Assembly: GCA_039720395.1 (NCBI GenBank) | Contig: CM077824.1 | Coordinates: forward strand, 28,830,586-28,894,585 | Origin: Liquidambar formosana | Taxonomy: Eukaryota > Streptophyta > Magnoliopsida > Saxifragales > Altingiaceae | Reading direction: 5' to 3' | DNA length: 64,000 bases | In this document: piece by piece, positions 36,896 through 48,257 of the stretch | How the letters are laid out: each line of letters opens with the position of its first letter | How positions within the stretch are numbered: the stretch's first letter is position 1 | Position numbers and translations under genes: made by a program | Notes under the pieces: model-generated | The model's database searches: none | Told to the model about the DNA's origin: nothing | The model's input: only the letters and a program-made list of their open reading frames with translations

Positions 36896-38016
36896 TCAAA
36901 GTGGCATTCGCTTCTGCCTTGAGTTCTTCACTGCGGGATCAACAATTTCAGGCACCTGGGCAAAAGTGGCAGAGGTAGGAGGGGTTACAGGAGCCTGAGG
37001 CGGATCAGGGACTGCCTTTGTGATGTTTTCTATTGCTGCAGTAGATTGATCCCCGTTAACAGTAGCAGGAGGTTCATTGGAGGCGCTATCGACCTTCTTG
37101 GCTTCCGCACCGGCCTCGGGCTGGGACATAACCTCGGGTTCACTCACCCCGGGCACATCTTTACTATTAGCTTCGGCATTAGCTTCCCCAACATCGCCGC
37201 CCACGGGTTGTCCTTTGGGGTTAATCCCTCCTCTCAAAAGGAATGTAAGCGATCCCAGGGAATTGGACAGATGCCTATTCAATCAAAGTATCCTACGCGA
37301 GCTTGTAGGTAGCCTCGAGCTCCTTGGCCAACTGCCCAACGAGAGTGTTTTTGACTATCTTCCTTTCCTCTGCCACTGCCTTCTCAGCAGAAGCCTTCTC
37401 TTTCTCTACCTCAGCCTCCAAGGCCTGAACCTTCCTCGCCAGGTCCTGCTTTCCCCAAGCTAGCTCGTCGTTGGTGTCCTTCACCTTCTTTAGCTTTGCC
37501 TCCAAATCTGCATAATCCTTCCTCATGAGTTCCAGTTTACTGAGTTTACTTGAGTGTCTCGCACTCAGACTTCAATTTTTGAAGTTAGGACATAGTTGCA
37601 GAGCAATTCGCCTCAGATTCTTACAGTTTTCTATCATACTCATTCTAGACGTTGGTAACCTCAATTTTTATCTTGTTGTCCTCTTCTTCGAGGAGGTCAC
37701 CTACAAATAGAATTTGTTGGCAGCCCTGCAAAAATATCATCAAGTCAAAAAATGGATTGAATAACAGCAAAACAGATCAAAAGGTGACAAGACTTACTCT
37801 ATAAAGGCTGGTGAACTCGAAACGAAGTAGCTCGAGGGTGGACTTCTTCCTGAAATGCTCCATGTCCGCAGGCAGCCTCATGTGATTCCCCAGTTGCTTG
37901 AAATTGTACTCTGCAGAAAAAGAACTGGTGACAGTCTCATCTATGAGTACAGGGAACCGAATACATGTAGGAGGAGGTGGAGTCAGTCAGGGTCCATAAC
38001 AAAAACTTGTGAGTAT
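36896..38016 (-). pseudogene. Antisense gene of element A, 3' half (coiled coil), broken
   Basis: On the minus strand an exon at 37910-37798 (YNFKQLGNHMRLPAD...) ends at a GTAAGT donor. A 72-bp intron runs 37797-37726. From 37725 the exon encodes an acidic helix, then a clear coiled coil (37526-37293, heptads such as DLEAKLKKVKDTNDELAW) and an Ala/Pro-rich tail (37282-36896). Stops and frameshifts near 37650, 37600, 37540 and 37290 show decay. The N-terminal half is at 55145-56638, beyond element B. An N-terminal putative gypsy-type transposon domain followed by a coiled coil is the usual build of antisense ORFs in Tat elements; that match is by memory of the family pattern. Confidence 0.6.
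37726..37797 (-). other. Spliceosomal intron of A antisense gene
   Basis: The minus-strand donor is GTAAGT at 37797-37792 and the acceptor TTTTTGCAG ends at 37726. It is 72 bp long, with coding-like sequence on both sides. Confidence 0.65.
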
Positions 38017-38021
38017 GGGGC
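38017..38021. repeat. TSD of element B (GGGGC, left)
   Basis: Exact match to 55140-55144. Confidence 0.92.
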
Positions 38022-40802
38022 TGTGAACCCCGGAAATTGGGCCCACGAGGGATTGAAAAGAAAGTGGGTTTGAAAAAGAAAAAGGAAAGGAGTCGCCACC
38101 TTATTTTTTAAAGGAAACAAGGAAAACCCTAAAAATAGTTTGTTTTAGGAAAACAATTTGAATGACTCCATAAAAAAGGAAAGGCAAAAACCAATCTTTT
38201 GAAAACCAAAGAAATCGGGGATTCGGAGGCTAAGTTACGACATGGGAAGGTTCTAGGCAAAGCCTATAGGCACCCATGTCACCCTTTCGGTCTCTCAGTT
38301 CATTTGGGCTAAATTAAAGTCTTTCCATACAAAAATCAGCAAGTATATCATCACAAGAATTGCATGCATATCATATATTTCATTCATCCATCCATGCATA
38401 ATAAGCAAATAAAAACAGAAAATAAAAAGAAGAAAAGAAAACATAAATAAACCTAGGATGCTTGGATCCTAGAACGGACTTGAGCCTCACGAAGAGCGCC
38501 TACGTACCATGCAACGAAATACATGGATCAAAGTCCACATAGTTCGATTAGAACTAAGGTTAAATCCTAATACAAACCTATGGTAAAAACCCTAGGTTTC
38601 CTTATTTGATCAAAAGAGTTGAATTTGATAGAAAGTTTGATTTTAGGAAAGAAATCCACAAAATGGAAACTTTAATAAAAACCAGAATTTTGTTGGTTAA
38701 GGAAACCTCTAATTAAACCATAGGACTTGTATTAAAAAATAACCCTAGATAGGGAGAAGAGAATGAGTTAAGAAGAAAGGTGAATTGGGGCACCTTCACA
38801 CCCACTTACCTGAGCGCAATTAGCTCCAAGCATTTAGCCATTTCAAACATAAGTAGCCCTATTTGCCATAGGACAAATACCACACCTATTTGCACCCTTA
38901 CAAGTGCTCAAAACCATGCAAAAACACTAACATGCAAATCTGGACAGAATAGTATTATGGCCTAAAAATCATCCACTAAGCATGCTAACAGCAACACAGC
39001 GAACAATAATAAGTCCTAACATATTCCTAGAACCATATCATGCATAAAAACCCTAAAACATACTAACATGCATGCAAAACTATCATGTTTACTCCATATG
39101 AAAAACATATACAGCAAACACGAAGAAAAACCAAATAAAAAAGTCTACTTTATCATGCTATATGAAAACAAACACGAAACAATGACTCTAAAACCCTAAA
39201 CTCACAAATATGCTTAAAAACATACAAAACATACTTTAATCATGCTAAAACCAAACTAAACAGAAATTAAATCATGCATATTAACTAACTAAAGCAATAT
39301 AACATGATGAAAATCCTAACTCTAACATGCAATGACACTAATCCTAGCACAAGGACAAGCAGGAGCACAAGAATCATAACTATGCATTAAAAACCTAAAG
39401 GACAGCCCTAAAGCATGCTAAACAGTAGATAAAAAATAGATATTCCATGTATATTAACTAGCTAGAGTGTTAATACATGATAAAAAAGTCACCTTTAACA
39501 TGCAATAAGCCTAACCCATATGAGAACCTAGTTTAAGCTTGAATAGAGAAGGAGAATACCTTAGGAAGTGGCTCCCCTTGTGTTTGTACTTGTTCGTGGC
39601 TCCTCAGGTCTTTAGAGTGAATCAAACCAACACGAATCCTCCTCTTTGTCAAAGTGGTATCACAGCAAAGAGACCAAAACTCACTCAACTTTGAAAAGAA
39701 ATAGAAAACAAAAAGAGAACAAGAGAAAAGAAAAAGTGATTCTTGTCACTTTGCAGCAGCAGCAACTTCAATCGCGTTTTTGGGTATGAAAACGTTGGAT
39801 TTGGACAAAGCTTGTGAAATACAAAGTTGTAGAGAATTGAATTATCTTTCTAACAAGACCAATTTAAACGTTGGATTCGGATGAAAAAGTTATGATTAAA
39901 ATACGACTGCTGGTTTTCAGAAAATCTGCTGCTGAATTATGACGAATTTCACTCCCTCCAAACCCTCTTCTCTTCTCCCTTGTTTAAAGACATTAAGAGA
40001 GTATTTATAGCTGAAATCTGGAGTTTCCCTTTCCTTCCTGGACTAGGTTTCCTTGGAGAATAATCAAAAGGTATTTTATAATGATAAAAGACTTCTAATC
40101 TGAATAGGAAAAGGAAATTGTCTTTTATAAAAATTGGGAGACTGACCGCTAACACGCATGCACATGTATCGTATGTGCATACACACACTCATCACATACG
40201 TACACGTGTTAGTGTCATGATAAAAATGGCTAATTTAATAAAATAATTTTCTTTTCATTTTAACCAAAAATCTCATGCTGTGATTCGCACTAATTCTTCA
40301 AAGATAATCCGTAAATAACCACACTAAACTCATCATCAGGCCATATCAAAATTGAACTTCATGAAACACTTTTGAGGGTAAAATGATGACTAATGAAAGT
40401 CAATTTGAAAAGATTTGGTTGGTAATTGTGAGTCAATTAGAGCTAACCCAAGGAAGGGTCAATTAACCAACTTGAACCACATCGAGCCATTTTAATCCCG
40501 AGCCATTGACTTACCAAATTGACACTAAAAATACCTCTTATGCATCCATATGAACTCCAATTGACAATTTGGAGATCATTCCAAGGTCAAATGAAAAGTT
40601 TGGGACTTAAAAGACGATTATGCCCCTCAAGTCACAAAAGCTCTTATTATCCCTCAAGATCAACTCCAATTTGAACCAAAATTCATATCCATTGTCCTTG
40701 TGACTCTAGAAAACTAATGCAAGTGACTAGACTCAAAAACAAAACAAAAACATGCATGAAATGATGAGCCCTAGTAAGGTGGTGCAAAAATGGGGTGTGA
40801 CA
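38022..40802 (-). repeat. Element B 3' LTR
   Basis: A 2781-bp LTR from TGTGAACCCCGG to GGGGTGTGACA, matching 52355-55139. A visible difference is near 39865-39885, where this LTR has AATTTAAACGTTGG and the other has a longer variant. TATA is on the minus strand at 40002-40009. No coding. Confidence 0.95.
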
Positions 40803-40818
40803 GAAGCCCCTCATTGGC
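40803..40818 (-). other. Polypurine tract of element B
   Basis: The minus strand reads AATGAGGGGCTTC immediately before TGTCACACC of the 3' LTR, a short purine-rich stretch in the right place. Confidence 0.45.
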
Positions 40819-40935
40819 GAACAAGTTACACTTGTGAACCAATGATAAAGAACAACCCATTTTTGGCCAAAAAGCCCGGAGAAATCACACACTGATACCA
40901 ACAATGATGGGAGGTTGAAAACCTGAGACTGAAAT

Positions 40936-42790
40936 AAGGAAGTGTACTCAAGTCATGAGTATACTTAAACCACTGGGGGTTGATGATTGTCAAGAGAAGC
41001 ATATTCAAGCCACTACGAATGAACATACTTTTGAAACGGAGAAATATATTCTAGTCACGAATATATTTAACCAAGTGATGAGAATGAGATCTGAAAAGTA
41101 CGTTCAAGTGATGAACATACCTTTGAAATGGAGAAATATATCCAAGCGATGGATATACTTAACCAAGTAAGTGACAAAATATCTGAGAAGTATACTCAAA
41201 TGATGAGTATACCACTGAAATGGAGAAATATATTCAGGTCACGAATATATTTAACCAAGTAATCTGAGAATGAAATCTGAGAAGTATACTCAAGTGGTGA
41301 GCATACCATTGAAATGGAGAAATATATCCAAGCGATGGATATCTTTAACCAAGTAGGATAAGAATAATCTGAGAGGTGTATTCAAGTGATGAGTGTACTT
41401 TTGAAATGGAGAAATATATTCAGGTCACGAACATATTTAACCAAGTGATGAAAAAGATGCTGAGAAATATACTCAAGTGATGAGTATACTTAATGATTGA
41501 AAAAGACTGAGAAGTACGTTCAAGTGATGAACATACTTTTGAAATGGAGAAATGTATCCAAGTGATGGATATATTTAACCAAGTAAGCTGAGAAGTACAC
41601 TCAAGTGATGAGCATACCATTGAAATGGAGAAATATATCCAAACGACGGATATATTTAACCAAGTAAGATAAGAATAATCTGAGAAGTGTACTCAAGTGA
41701 TGAGTACACCATTGAAATGGAGAAATATATTCTAGTCACGAATATACTTAACCAAGTAAGTGACAAGTATGTTTGAGTGATAAACATACCATTGAAATAG
41801 AGAAATATATCCAAGTGATGGATATACTTAACCAAGTAAGTGACAAGTATGTTTAAGTGATAAACATACCATAGAGAAATATATCCAAGCGATGGATATA
41901 ATTAAGCAAGTAAGATAGAGAATAATCTGAGAAGTGTACTCAAGTGATGAGTACACCATTGAAATGGACAAATATATTCTAGTCATGAATATATTTAAGT
42001 AAGTGACAAATAATTTGAGAAGTATGTTCAAGTGATGAACATACTATTGAAATGGAGAAATATATTCAAGTGATGAATATACTTAACCAAGTAAGTGGCA
42101 AAATATCTGAGAAGTATACTCAAGTGATGAGTATACCATTGAAATGGAAAAAATATACCCAAGTGGTGGATATACTTAACCAAGTAAGTGACAAATGATC
42201 TGAGAAGTATGTTCAAGTGATGAACATACCATTGAAATGGAAAAAATATACCCAAGTGGTGGATATACTTAACCAAGTAAGTGACAAATGATCTGAGAAG
42301 TATGTTCAAGTGATGAACATACCATTGAAATGGAGAAATATACCCAAGCGATGGATATACTTAACCAAGTAAGTGACGAAATATCTGAGAAGCATACTCG
42401 AGTGATGAGTATACCATTGAAATGGAGAAATATATTCAAGTGATGAATATATTTAACCAAGTAAGTGATAATGAGGATCTGAAACTAGGAAGCATATTCA
42501 ATGGGTGAACATGCTTTTGAAATGGAAGAATATATTCAAGTGATGAATATATTCAACCAAGTATGATAGAGAATGAGAATTTGAAGCTGAGAAGCATATT
42601 CAAAGAGTGAATACACTTTTGAAATGGAAGAATATATTCAAGTGATGAGTATATTCAACCAAGTGGGATGGAAAATCAAGAATTTGAAACTGAGGAGTAT
42701 ATTCAAAGGGTGAATACACTTTTGAAATGGAAGAATATATTCAAGTGATGAATACATTCAACCAAGTGAGATGAAAAATCAAGATTTGAC
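40936..42790. repeat. Hairpin minisatellite, about 92-bp period, about 20 units
   Basis: The unit alternates two palindromic hairpins with a CCATTGAAATGG mini-hairpin between them, then an AACCAAGTAAGTGAC-like spacer. Hairpin arms vary from unit to unit but stay complementary around a conserved AGTGA loop. Examples are GTATACTCA/TGAGTATAC (41190-41212 and 42114-42136), GTGTACTCA/TGAGTACAC (41934-41956), AGTATGTTCA/TGAACATACT (42021-42045), TATATCCA/TGGATATA (41137-41157) and TATATTCA/TGAATATA (42061-42081). Tandem repeats in the 3' untranslated part of Ogre-type elements are known. Open frames on the minus strand here are just translations of the repeat. Confidence 0.95.
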
Positions 42791-43195
42791 ATGAGGATAT
42801 ATGATCAATTTATCAAGATTAAACAAGCATGGTGCAAGAGGAAAGTGTCTTAACACATTGTCACTTGAGTTGGCATGGCACAGGGGAAATATATTCAACC
42901 CTTTTGAACATAAAATCAATTCAAGGAATTGATTTCAAGATGGAATTTGATTGATTTTAAGCTCAAAAAATGTTGAATATCTCATTTGGAAGGAGGTTTG
43001 ATCACGCGTCAAGGCGAGACAAAGCGAGAAGCAAAACCAAAACAAAGTGGCTTGGGTGACCACCAGGCCTCGGGAGGCTAGCCGCCCAGGCCTGGGTGGT
43101 TACCCGAGCCCGAAGCGGAAATCCCACTTTGAATAGGAAACTTCCTATTCTGATGGGTTTTTTCCTATTTGAACTTGGATTTGTGACCTTTTCCC
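42791..43195. other. Spacer and upstream region of the antisense PMD-like gene
   Basis: Unique sequence between the repeat array and the TATA box. It contains the GC-rich quasi-palindrome at 43054-43106 and an imperfect AGGAAACTTCCTATT motif near 43135-43150. No gene seen. Confidence 0.6.
43054..43106. repeat. GC-rich quasi-palindrome upstream of PMD-like gene
   Basis: Arms GTGACCACCAGG (43056-43067) and CCTGGGTGGTTAC (43091-43103) pair almost completely, and CCCAGGCCTGGG is a perfect palindrome within. It is homologous to 34585-34640 in LTR F and ends about 90 bp upstream of the TATA box at 43196. Confidence 0.7.
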
Positions 43196-43203
43196 TATAA
43201 AAA
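43196..43203 (+). promoter_or_regulatory. TATA box of the antisense PMD-like gene
   Basis: TATAAAAA lies 56 bp before the ATG at 43252. A start about 30 bp downstream would give a 5' leader of about 25 nt. It is on the strand opposite to the retrotransposon genes. Confidence 0.6.
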
Positions 43204-43251
43204 CACATCCAAGAGGTTCCTAAACCTACTTGTATTCATTCATTAGAAGTT

Positions 43252-44541
43252 ATGGAGGCTCTAGACAAATTTTTAGGAGGGTTTTTGAGAGTTATGAGTG
43301 CTGAAGCAAAATCTGAGTTCAAGTGCTTTGGCTTGGATCCATTGCTCTCCTTGAGGCATGTGAGGCTTGAAACGAACCTCTTGACTGCTGCTACATATTT
43401 TTGGGATCCTCAAGTTTATGTGTTCCGCTTCAACTATGAAGAACTGTGCCCAACCATGGAGGAATTCTGTGCATTGTATGGAGTTTCAACGGTAGGTCCT
43501 TTCATTCTCCCTACTCCTCGCCCAAGCTTTCTTACTTCTTTCTCCAATCTACTTGGGATTCACTCACAATATGCCTCTACGTTTGTAAAGGACCATATGG
43601 TAGACTTGATGAAATTGGCAACCTCTTTTTTAGCTTGTGATAGTAAAGGTATTCTGAATTTTACCTTTCCTATTAAGCATGCTCTTGCCTTTTGCCTCAT
43701 TGGTCGTTTCCTTATTTCCACTGGTACTCCACATGTTCCCATTCAAATCTGTGACTTGATTCCTCTCCTTGCCAAGGGCCATAACTTGATTGCCATGGTG
43801 CTAGCTGAAACCCTGAATGGTTTGGATAAAGTCCATGAGGACCCAAAGGTTTCTTTAGGAGGTAGCCCCATTATACTGCAGATGTGGTTGCTTGAAAGAC
43901 TGAATTTCTTGTCACCAGTTGCCATTACACCATACAAGCCCCAGCATTACTGCCTTCGCCGCATTGAATTACCTGGGCAATTTTCATTGAGAGATTGGCT
44001 AGGTTACTACCAAACCCTTTCTTGGAGGAGTGTCAAGTGGCTTGTATTCATATGGGGCTGCAGTGACCAGGTGCTTCTGCGGACTTCTGGATGCGCCATG
44101 GTGAGACTCATAGGACTGAGGTCTACTTCCTTCTATTGGCCTTCAAGGGTTCTGCGTCAGATGGGCGCCATGCAAACCATACCCACTTCCTTGAAAGGTG
44201 ACTATCCTGTGGTGCCCGCGGGTCTTTCTGTAGTGACTTGGGCGAAGGACCGATGGCCTAGCAAGTTGATACTAACCCAAGTTACGAATACTGATGGTCC
44301 ATATATGATGAGCCCCGAGTATAAGGAATGGTTGAAAAGCAATTTAGGTGAGAGAGAGACTACTCGAAGAGAAAGGATTTTTGGACTTATCAAGAACAAC
44401 GAACTTGGATCTTGCAGAGAAGATATTATGGAAGCAGTGACAGCAGCTTATGAACATGACTTGAGGAAGAAAAGAAGACATGAAAGAGAGAAGAAGAAAG
44501 CTAAGGAGCGAGCTGCAAAGAGGCTCAAGAAAATAGAATAG
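43252..44541 (+). CDS. Antisense gene of element B: plant mobile domain (PMD)-like protein
   Basis: An uninterrupted 429-codon frame antisense to the element, between pol and the 3' LTR. The N-terminal two thirds fit the plant mobile domain / aminotransferase-like family, with YFWDPQVYVFRF (about 50-60) followed by ELCPTMEEFCALYGV (about 64-78), the usual 'W-x-F ... CPTLEE(Y/F)' start. A Trp- and Arg-rich middle follows (LRDWLGYYQTLSWRSVKWLVF). The last 25 residues are strongly basic (KKRRHEREKKKAKERAAKR), a possible nuclear signal. PMD proteins occur both as host nuclear proteins and as passengers in transposons; the role in retrotransposons is not known. The start is chosen because it is the first ATG after the TATA box and the frame is complete. 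It contrasts with the decayed antisense gene of A. Confidence 0.7.
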   Translation: MEALDKFLGGFLRVMSAEAKSEFKCFGLDPLLSLRHVRLETNLLTAATYFWDPQVYVFRFNYEELCPTMEEFCALYGVSTVGPFILPTPRPSFLTSFSNLLGIHSQYASTFVKDHMVDLMKLATSFLACDSKGILNFTFPIKHALAFCLIGRFLISTGTPHVPIQICDLIPLLAKGHNLIAMVLAETLNGLDKVHEDPKVSLGGSPIILQMWLLERLNFLSPVAITPYKPQHYCLRRIELPGQFSLRDWLGYYQTLSWRSVKWLVFIWGCSDQVLLRTSGCAMVRLIGLRSTSFYWPSRVLRQMGAMQTIPTSLKGDYPVVPAGLSVVTWAKDRWPSKLILTQVTNTDGPYMMSPEYKEWLKSNLGERETTRRERIFGLIKNNELGSCREDIMEAVTAAYEHDLRKKRRHEREKKKAKERAAKRLKKIE

Positions 44542-44610
44542 GATATTTATGGCATATTTATAGTTCTTTTACTTAATACCAATGAATTGCTATGTCAATC
44601 AATTTTAGTT

Positions 44611-44636
44611 TTGAATAAATTGCCAATAATAAATCA
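44611..44636 (+). terminator. Poly(A) signals after PMD-like gene
   Basis: Two AATAAA hexamers (in GAATAAATT and AATAAATC) lie 70-95 bp after the stop codon, suitable for 3'-end formation of the antisense transcript. Confidence 0.45.
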
Positions 44637-44708
44637 AATTTGGGATTTTCTTGTTTGATTTAGACCGCACCCAAGGTAACTTTATGGGTTGCGTACGTAT
44701 CTCCATGG

Positions 44709-44796
44709 TTTTTTCTTCTTTTTTTTTTTGTTTTTGTTTTGTTTTTTTTTTTTTGTTTTTTTTGTTTTTTTTTTTGTTTTTTTTTTTTTTGTTTTT
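44709..44796. repeat. Poly-T tract with spaced G
   Basis: About 90 bp of T runs separated by single G (A runs on the element's coding strand). It sits between the ends of the converging pol and PMD-like genes. The rest of 44542-44878 has no gene. Confidence 0.9.
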
Positions 44797-44878
44797 GAAT
44801 GGAGAATCAGGTCTTACGTAGTTCTTATGCCTTAACTTTTGCCTAGGCCGCCCTTACGGGTTTTCAACCTAGCAGGCT

Positions 44879-47800
44879 TCAAACATGATATTTCTTCAAT
44901 TGATCCAAATTAGTTGGACGAGCGAACTCAATTCCATCTAAATCCATGAGGCGAACAGCCCCTGCTGGCAATATCTCTTTGATAATGTATGGCCCACCCC
45001 AACTTGGCTTGAATTTTCCCCGCGGATCGAACACTGGAGCTCTGATTTCTTTCAGCACTACATCCCCTTTCTTTAGACCTCGATCTTTGACATGCTTGTT
45101 GAATGCTCTGGCAACTCTCCGTTGATACTCCTGAACATGATACAGCGCCCTTAAACGCCTTTCATCCAGCAAAGCTAACTCATCATAGCGGCTATTAACC
45201 CAGTCCACTTCTGTTATCTGGCTCTCCACGGCAACCCTTAGTGAAAGAACCTCTAATTCAACTGGCAACACGGCCTCCATTCCATAAACTAGAGAATAAG
45301 GGGTAGCCCCTGTTGACGACCTTATTGATGTTCTGTAACCCCATAAAGCCAATGGCAACTTCTCATGCCAGTCTGTGTGCGAGTCCGTAGTCTTCTGTAG
45401 TATCTTCTTGATGTTCTTGTTAGCTGCTTCCACCGCTCCATTAGTCTGAGGACGGTATGGTGATGACAGATGGTGAACTATGCCGTACTTTTGCAAGAGC
45501 TCATGGGTTTCTTTCTGAAAGTGCTGGCCATTGTCTGAGATAACTTCATGCGGTACCCCATATCGATAGATGATGCTGTGCTGTATGAACTGTGCTACCT
45601 TCTTGGAATTCAAGGTCTTGAAGGACGCTGCTTCCACCCACTTAGTGAAGTAGTCGATGGCAACCAGGATGTATTCATGCCCATTTAATGCCTTTGGCTT
45701 GATCTGTCCGATGATATCTATCCCCCACACCGCGAATGGCCAAGGTGACGACATACTCGTTAAAGGCATAGAAGGCAAATGTTGTCCACTGGCGAACAGT
45801 TGGCATTTGTGGCACTTCTTGACATGTGCGTGGCAGTCTCTTTCCATGGTGGACCAATAATAGCCTAACCTCATGATTTTCTTAGCTAACATATAGCCAT
45901 TCATATGCGGAGCCCTTGTCCCTTCATGGATTTCTTTAATCAGATGCTCGGCTTCCTCCTCGGTGACACACAGCAGGTGGATCCCGTCGTATGATCTCCG
46001 ATATAGCTTTCCTCCACAAAGTACATAGTGACTCGCCAACCGCCTTAGTGTTTTTCTATCGATACGAGATGCTCCTTCTGGGTATTCCCTTTCTTCAATG
46101 AACTTCTTTATGTCATGGAACCACGGACGGCCATCATTTACCTCTCCTCCTCGGATTGCACAACAGTACACAAGCTTGTCTCGGCATTCTATCACCAACG
46201 GCTTCACATTTCCCCCTTCAGGTATCTCCACCATGGATGCTAGGGTCGCCAAGGCATCGGCGAACTGGTTCTTGTTCCTTGAAAGGTAGTTAAATTCTAT
46301 CTCTGAGAACTCCTTGGTTAGAGCTTCCAGGTAGGCATGGTAGGGTAGCAGCTTCTCATCTCGAGTTTTCCATTCCCCTTTTATCTGACAAATGATTAGC
46401 GCCGAGTCCCCGAACACTTCTAATTCTTTGATCCCCAATTCAAGTGCCGCTTCCAGTGCTAGGATACAGGCCTCATACTCAGCAATGTTGTTGGTAGCTT
46501 CGAACCCCAACTTGACCGCCAACGGTGTAAATGCCTCTTCAGGTGAGACCAGCAGGACTCCTATCCCATAACCTTTCTTATTGGCTGCCCCATCGAAGTA
46601 TACTCTCCAAGTTTTTCTACCAATCTCTAGCACGTCTTCATCTGGGAATTGATCGTTGAACCGAGCGGATGATGACACCGGACAACTGGCTTGGTAGTCT
46701 GTGATGACGCTTCCCTTGATAGACTTCTGATTCACGTACTTGATGTCGAATTCATTGAGGAGAATTGACCATCGAGCAGTTCTGAATGACAATACTGGCC
46801 TTTCTACCAGGTACTTCAACGGGTCCATGCGACTTATCAAGAACACTTCGAAGGACATCATGTAGTGTCGGAGTTTCTGCGTCGCCCATACTAGTGCCAC
46901 ACAAGCCTTTTCAATTGCATTGTACTTCACTTCATAGTCTGTCATTTTCTTGCTTAAGTAATAAATGGCATTTTCCTTTGTAGACCCTTCAAGATATTGA
47001 GCTAACATAGCTCCCGTCGCGGTTTCGGTGACCGTTAAGTATAACAAAAGTGGCGCACCTTGCCGTGGGGGAACTAAGATTGGAGGATTGCTCAAGTATC
47101 TCTTAATGGTCTCAAAGGCCTCTTGGCATTCTTCGTTCCACACTTTTGGCACACCTTTCTTAAGCAATTTGAAGATTGGTTCGCAAACCATGGTCAAGTT
47201 GGCAATGAATCGGCTTATGTATTGAACTCTTCCCAGAAAACCTCGGATCTGCTTCTCAGTGCTAGGCGGCTCCATCTCCACAATAGCTTTTATCTTCCCT
47301 GGGTCCACTTCGATACCTCTCTGAGTGATCATAAACCCCAATAGCTTGCCTGCAGTGACGCCGAAAGCACACTTCTGTGGGTTGAGACGGAGATTGTACT
47401 TTTTTGCTCGCTCTAAGAATTTCTCTAGTGCCTTGAAATGCCCTTCCCTATCCACGGACTTCACGATCATATCATCGACGTAAACCTTGACTTCCTTATG
47501 GATCATATCATGCAATAGGGTCATAGCTGCTCTTTGGTAAGTAGCCCCAGCGTTTCTTAAGCCAAAAGGCATTACTTTGTAACAGTACGTTCCCCATTGC
47601 GTGATAAAGGCTGTTTTCTCCATGTCTTGAGGCGCCATCTTTATCTGGTTATACCCGGAGAATCCGTCCATGAAGGAGAGGAGTGCATGTCCCACCGTGC
47701 TATCTACCAACACGTCGATATGGGGTAAAGGAAAGTCATCCTTAGGGCTCGCGGCGTTGAGATCTCGGAAGTCGACACACATCCTCACTTTCCCATCTTT

Positions 47801-48257
47801 TTTAGGCACAGGCACTATATTCGACAACCACTCGGGGTACTCCACAACTTGGAGGAAACCCGCGTCTAGTTGTTTAGTTACCTCTTCTTTTACTTTTAGA
47901 GCCCATTCTGGTTTTGATCTTCTGAGTTTCTACTTTACCGGCTTCTTTAGGGAATTAGTGGGGATATAGTGTTGCACAATATCGGGGTCGATGCCAGGCA
48001 TGTCTTCATAAGACCATACAAAAGCCATAATGTTGGCTTTCAAGAGAGAGATCATCTTTTCTTTTTCAACGGGGGAGAGGGTTTTCCCAATTTTAACTAT
48101 TCTTGGCAATTCATTCGTCCCTAAGTTGATTGATTCCAATTCATCCATATTAGGTTCGGTGACGCCCCTTTTCCTTTGCTCAACGAGCTCCGGGGGGACA
48201 TCGTTCCTAGGATCTATATCCATGCCATAAATATCCATAGAGGAGAGAAAAGAGACA
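44879..48257 (-). CDS. Element B pol: RT, RNase H, aRNase H, integrase (one internal TAG)
   Basis: A 988-codon frame from 47845 down to 44879, preceded in the same frame by 48257-47933. Only the TAG at 47932-47930 separates them, and it lies before the RT core. Numbering from the 47845 Met: RT with YVDD at 122-125; RNase H about 260-370; archaeal-type RNase H about 412-535 with acidic residues D418, E446, D480, D530; integrase zinc residues H640, H647, C678, C681; integrase D710, D771, E806 (35 residues between the last two); and a C-terminal domain with GPYIIKEI. All catalytic residues are present, unlike in A. The product would copy the RNA and insert the cDNA. The TAG is probably a single C-to-T change of CAG. 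The upstream part follows a candidate intron. Confidence 0.92.
47930..47932 (-). other. Premature TAG in element B pol
   Basis: The only stop between the pol start region and 44879. Both sides are in the same frame and coding-like (PVK before, KLRRSKPEW after). Confidence 0.85.

Noticed and set aside
41420..42460. Repetitive minus-strand open frames (about 31-residue repeats such as YLVKYIHHLGIF)
   Set aside because: They are translations of the ~92-bp minisatellite. The period is not constant in multiples of three and there is no start context or domain.
40936..42790. CRISPR-like array
   Set aside because: There are no unique spacers between constant repeats, the context is a plant retrotransposon, and the units are tandem and diverging.
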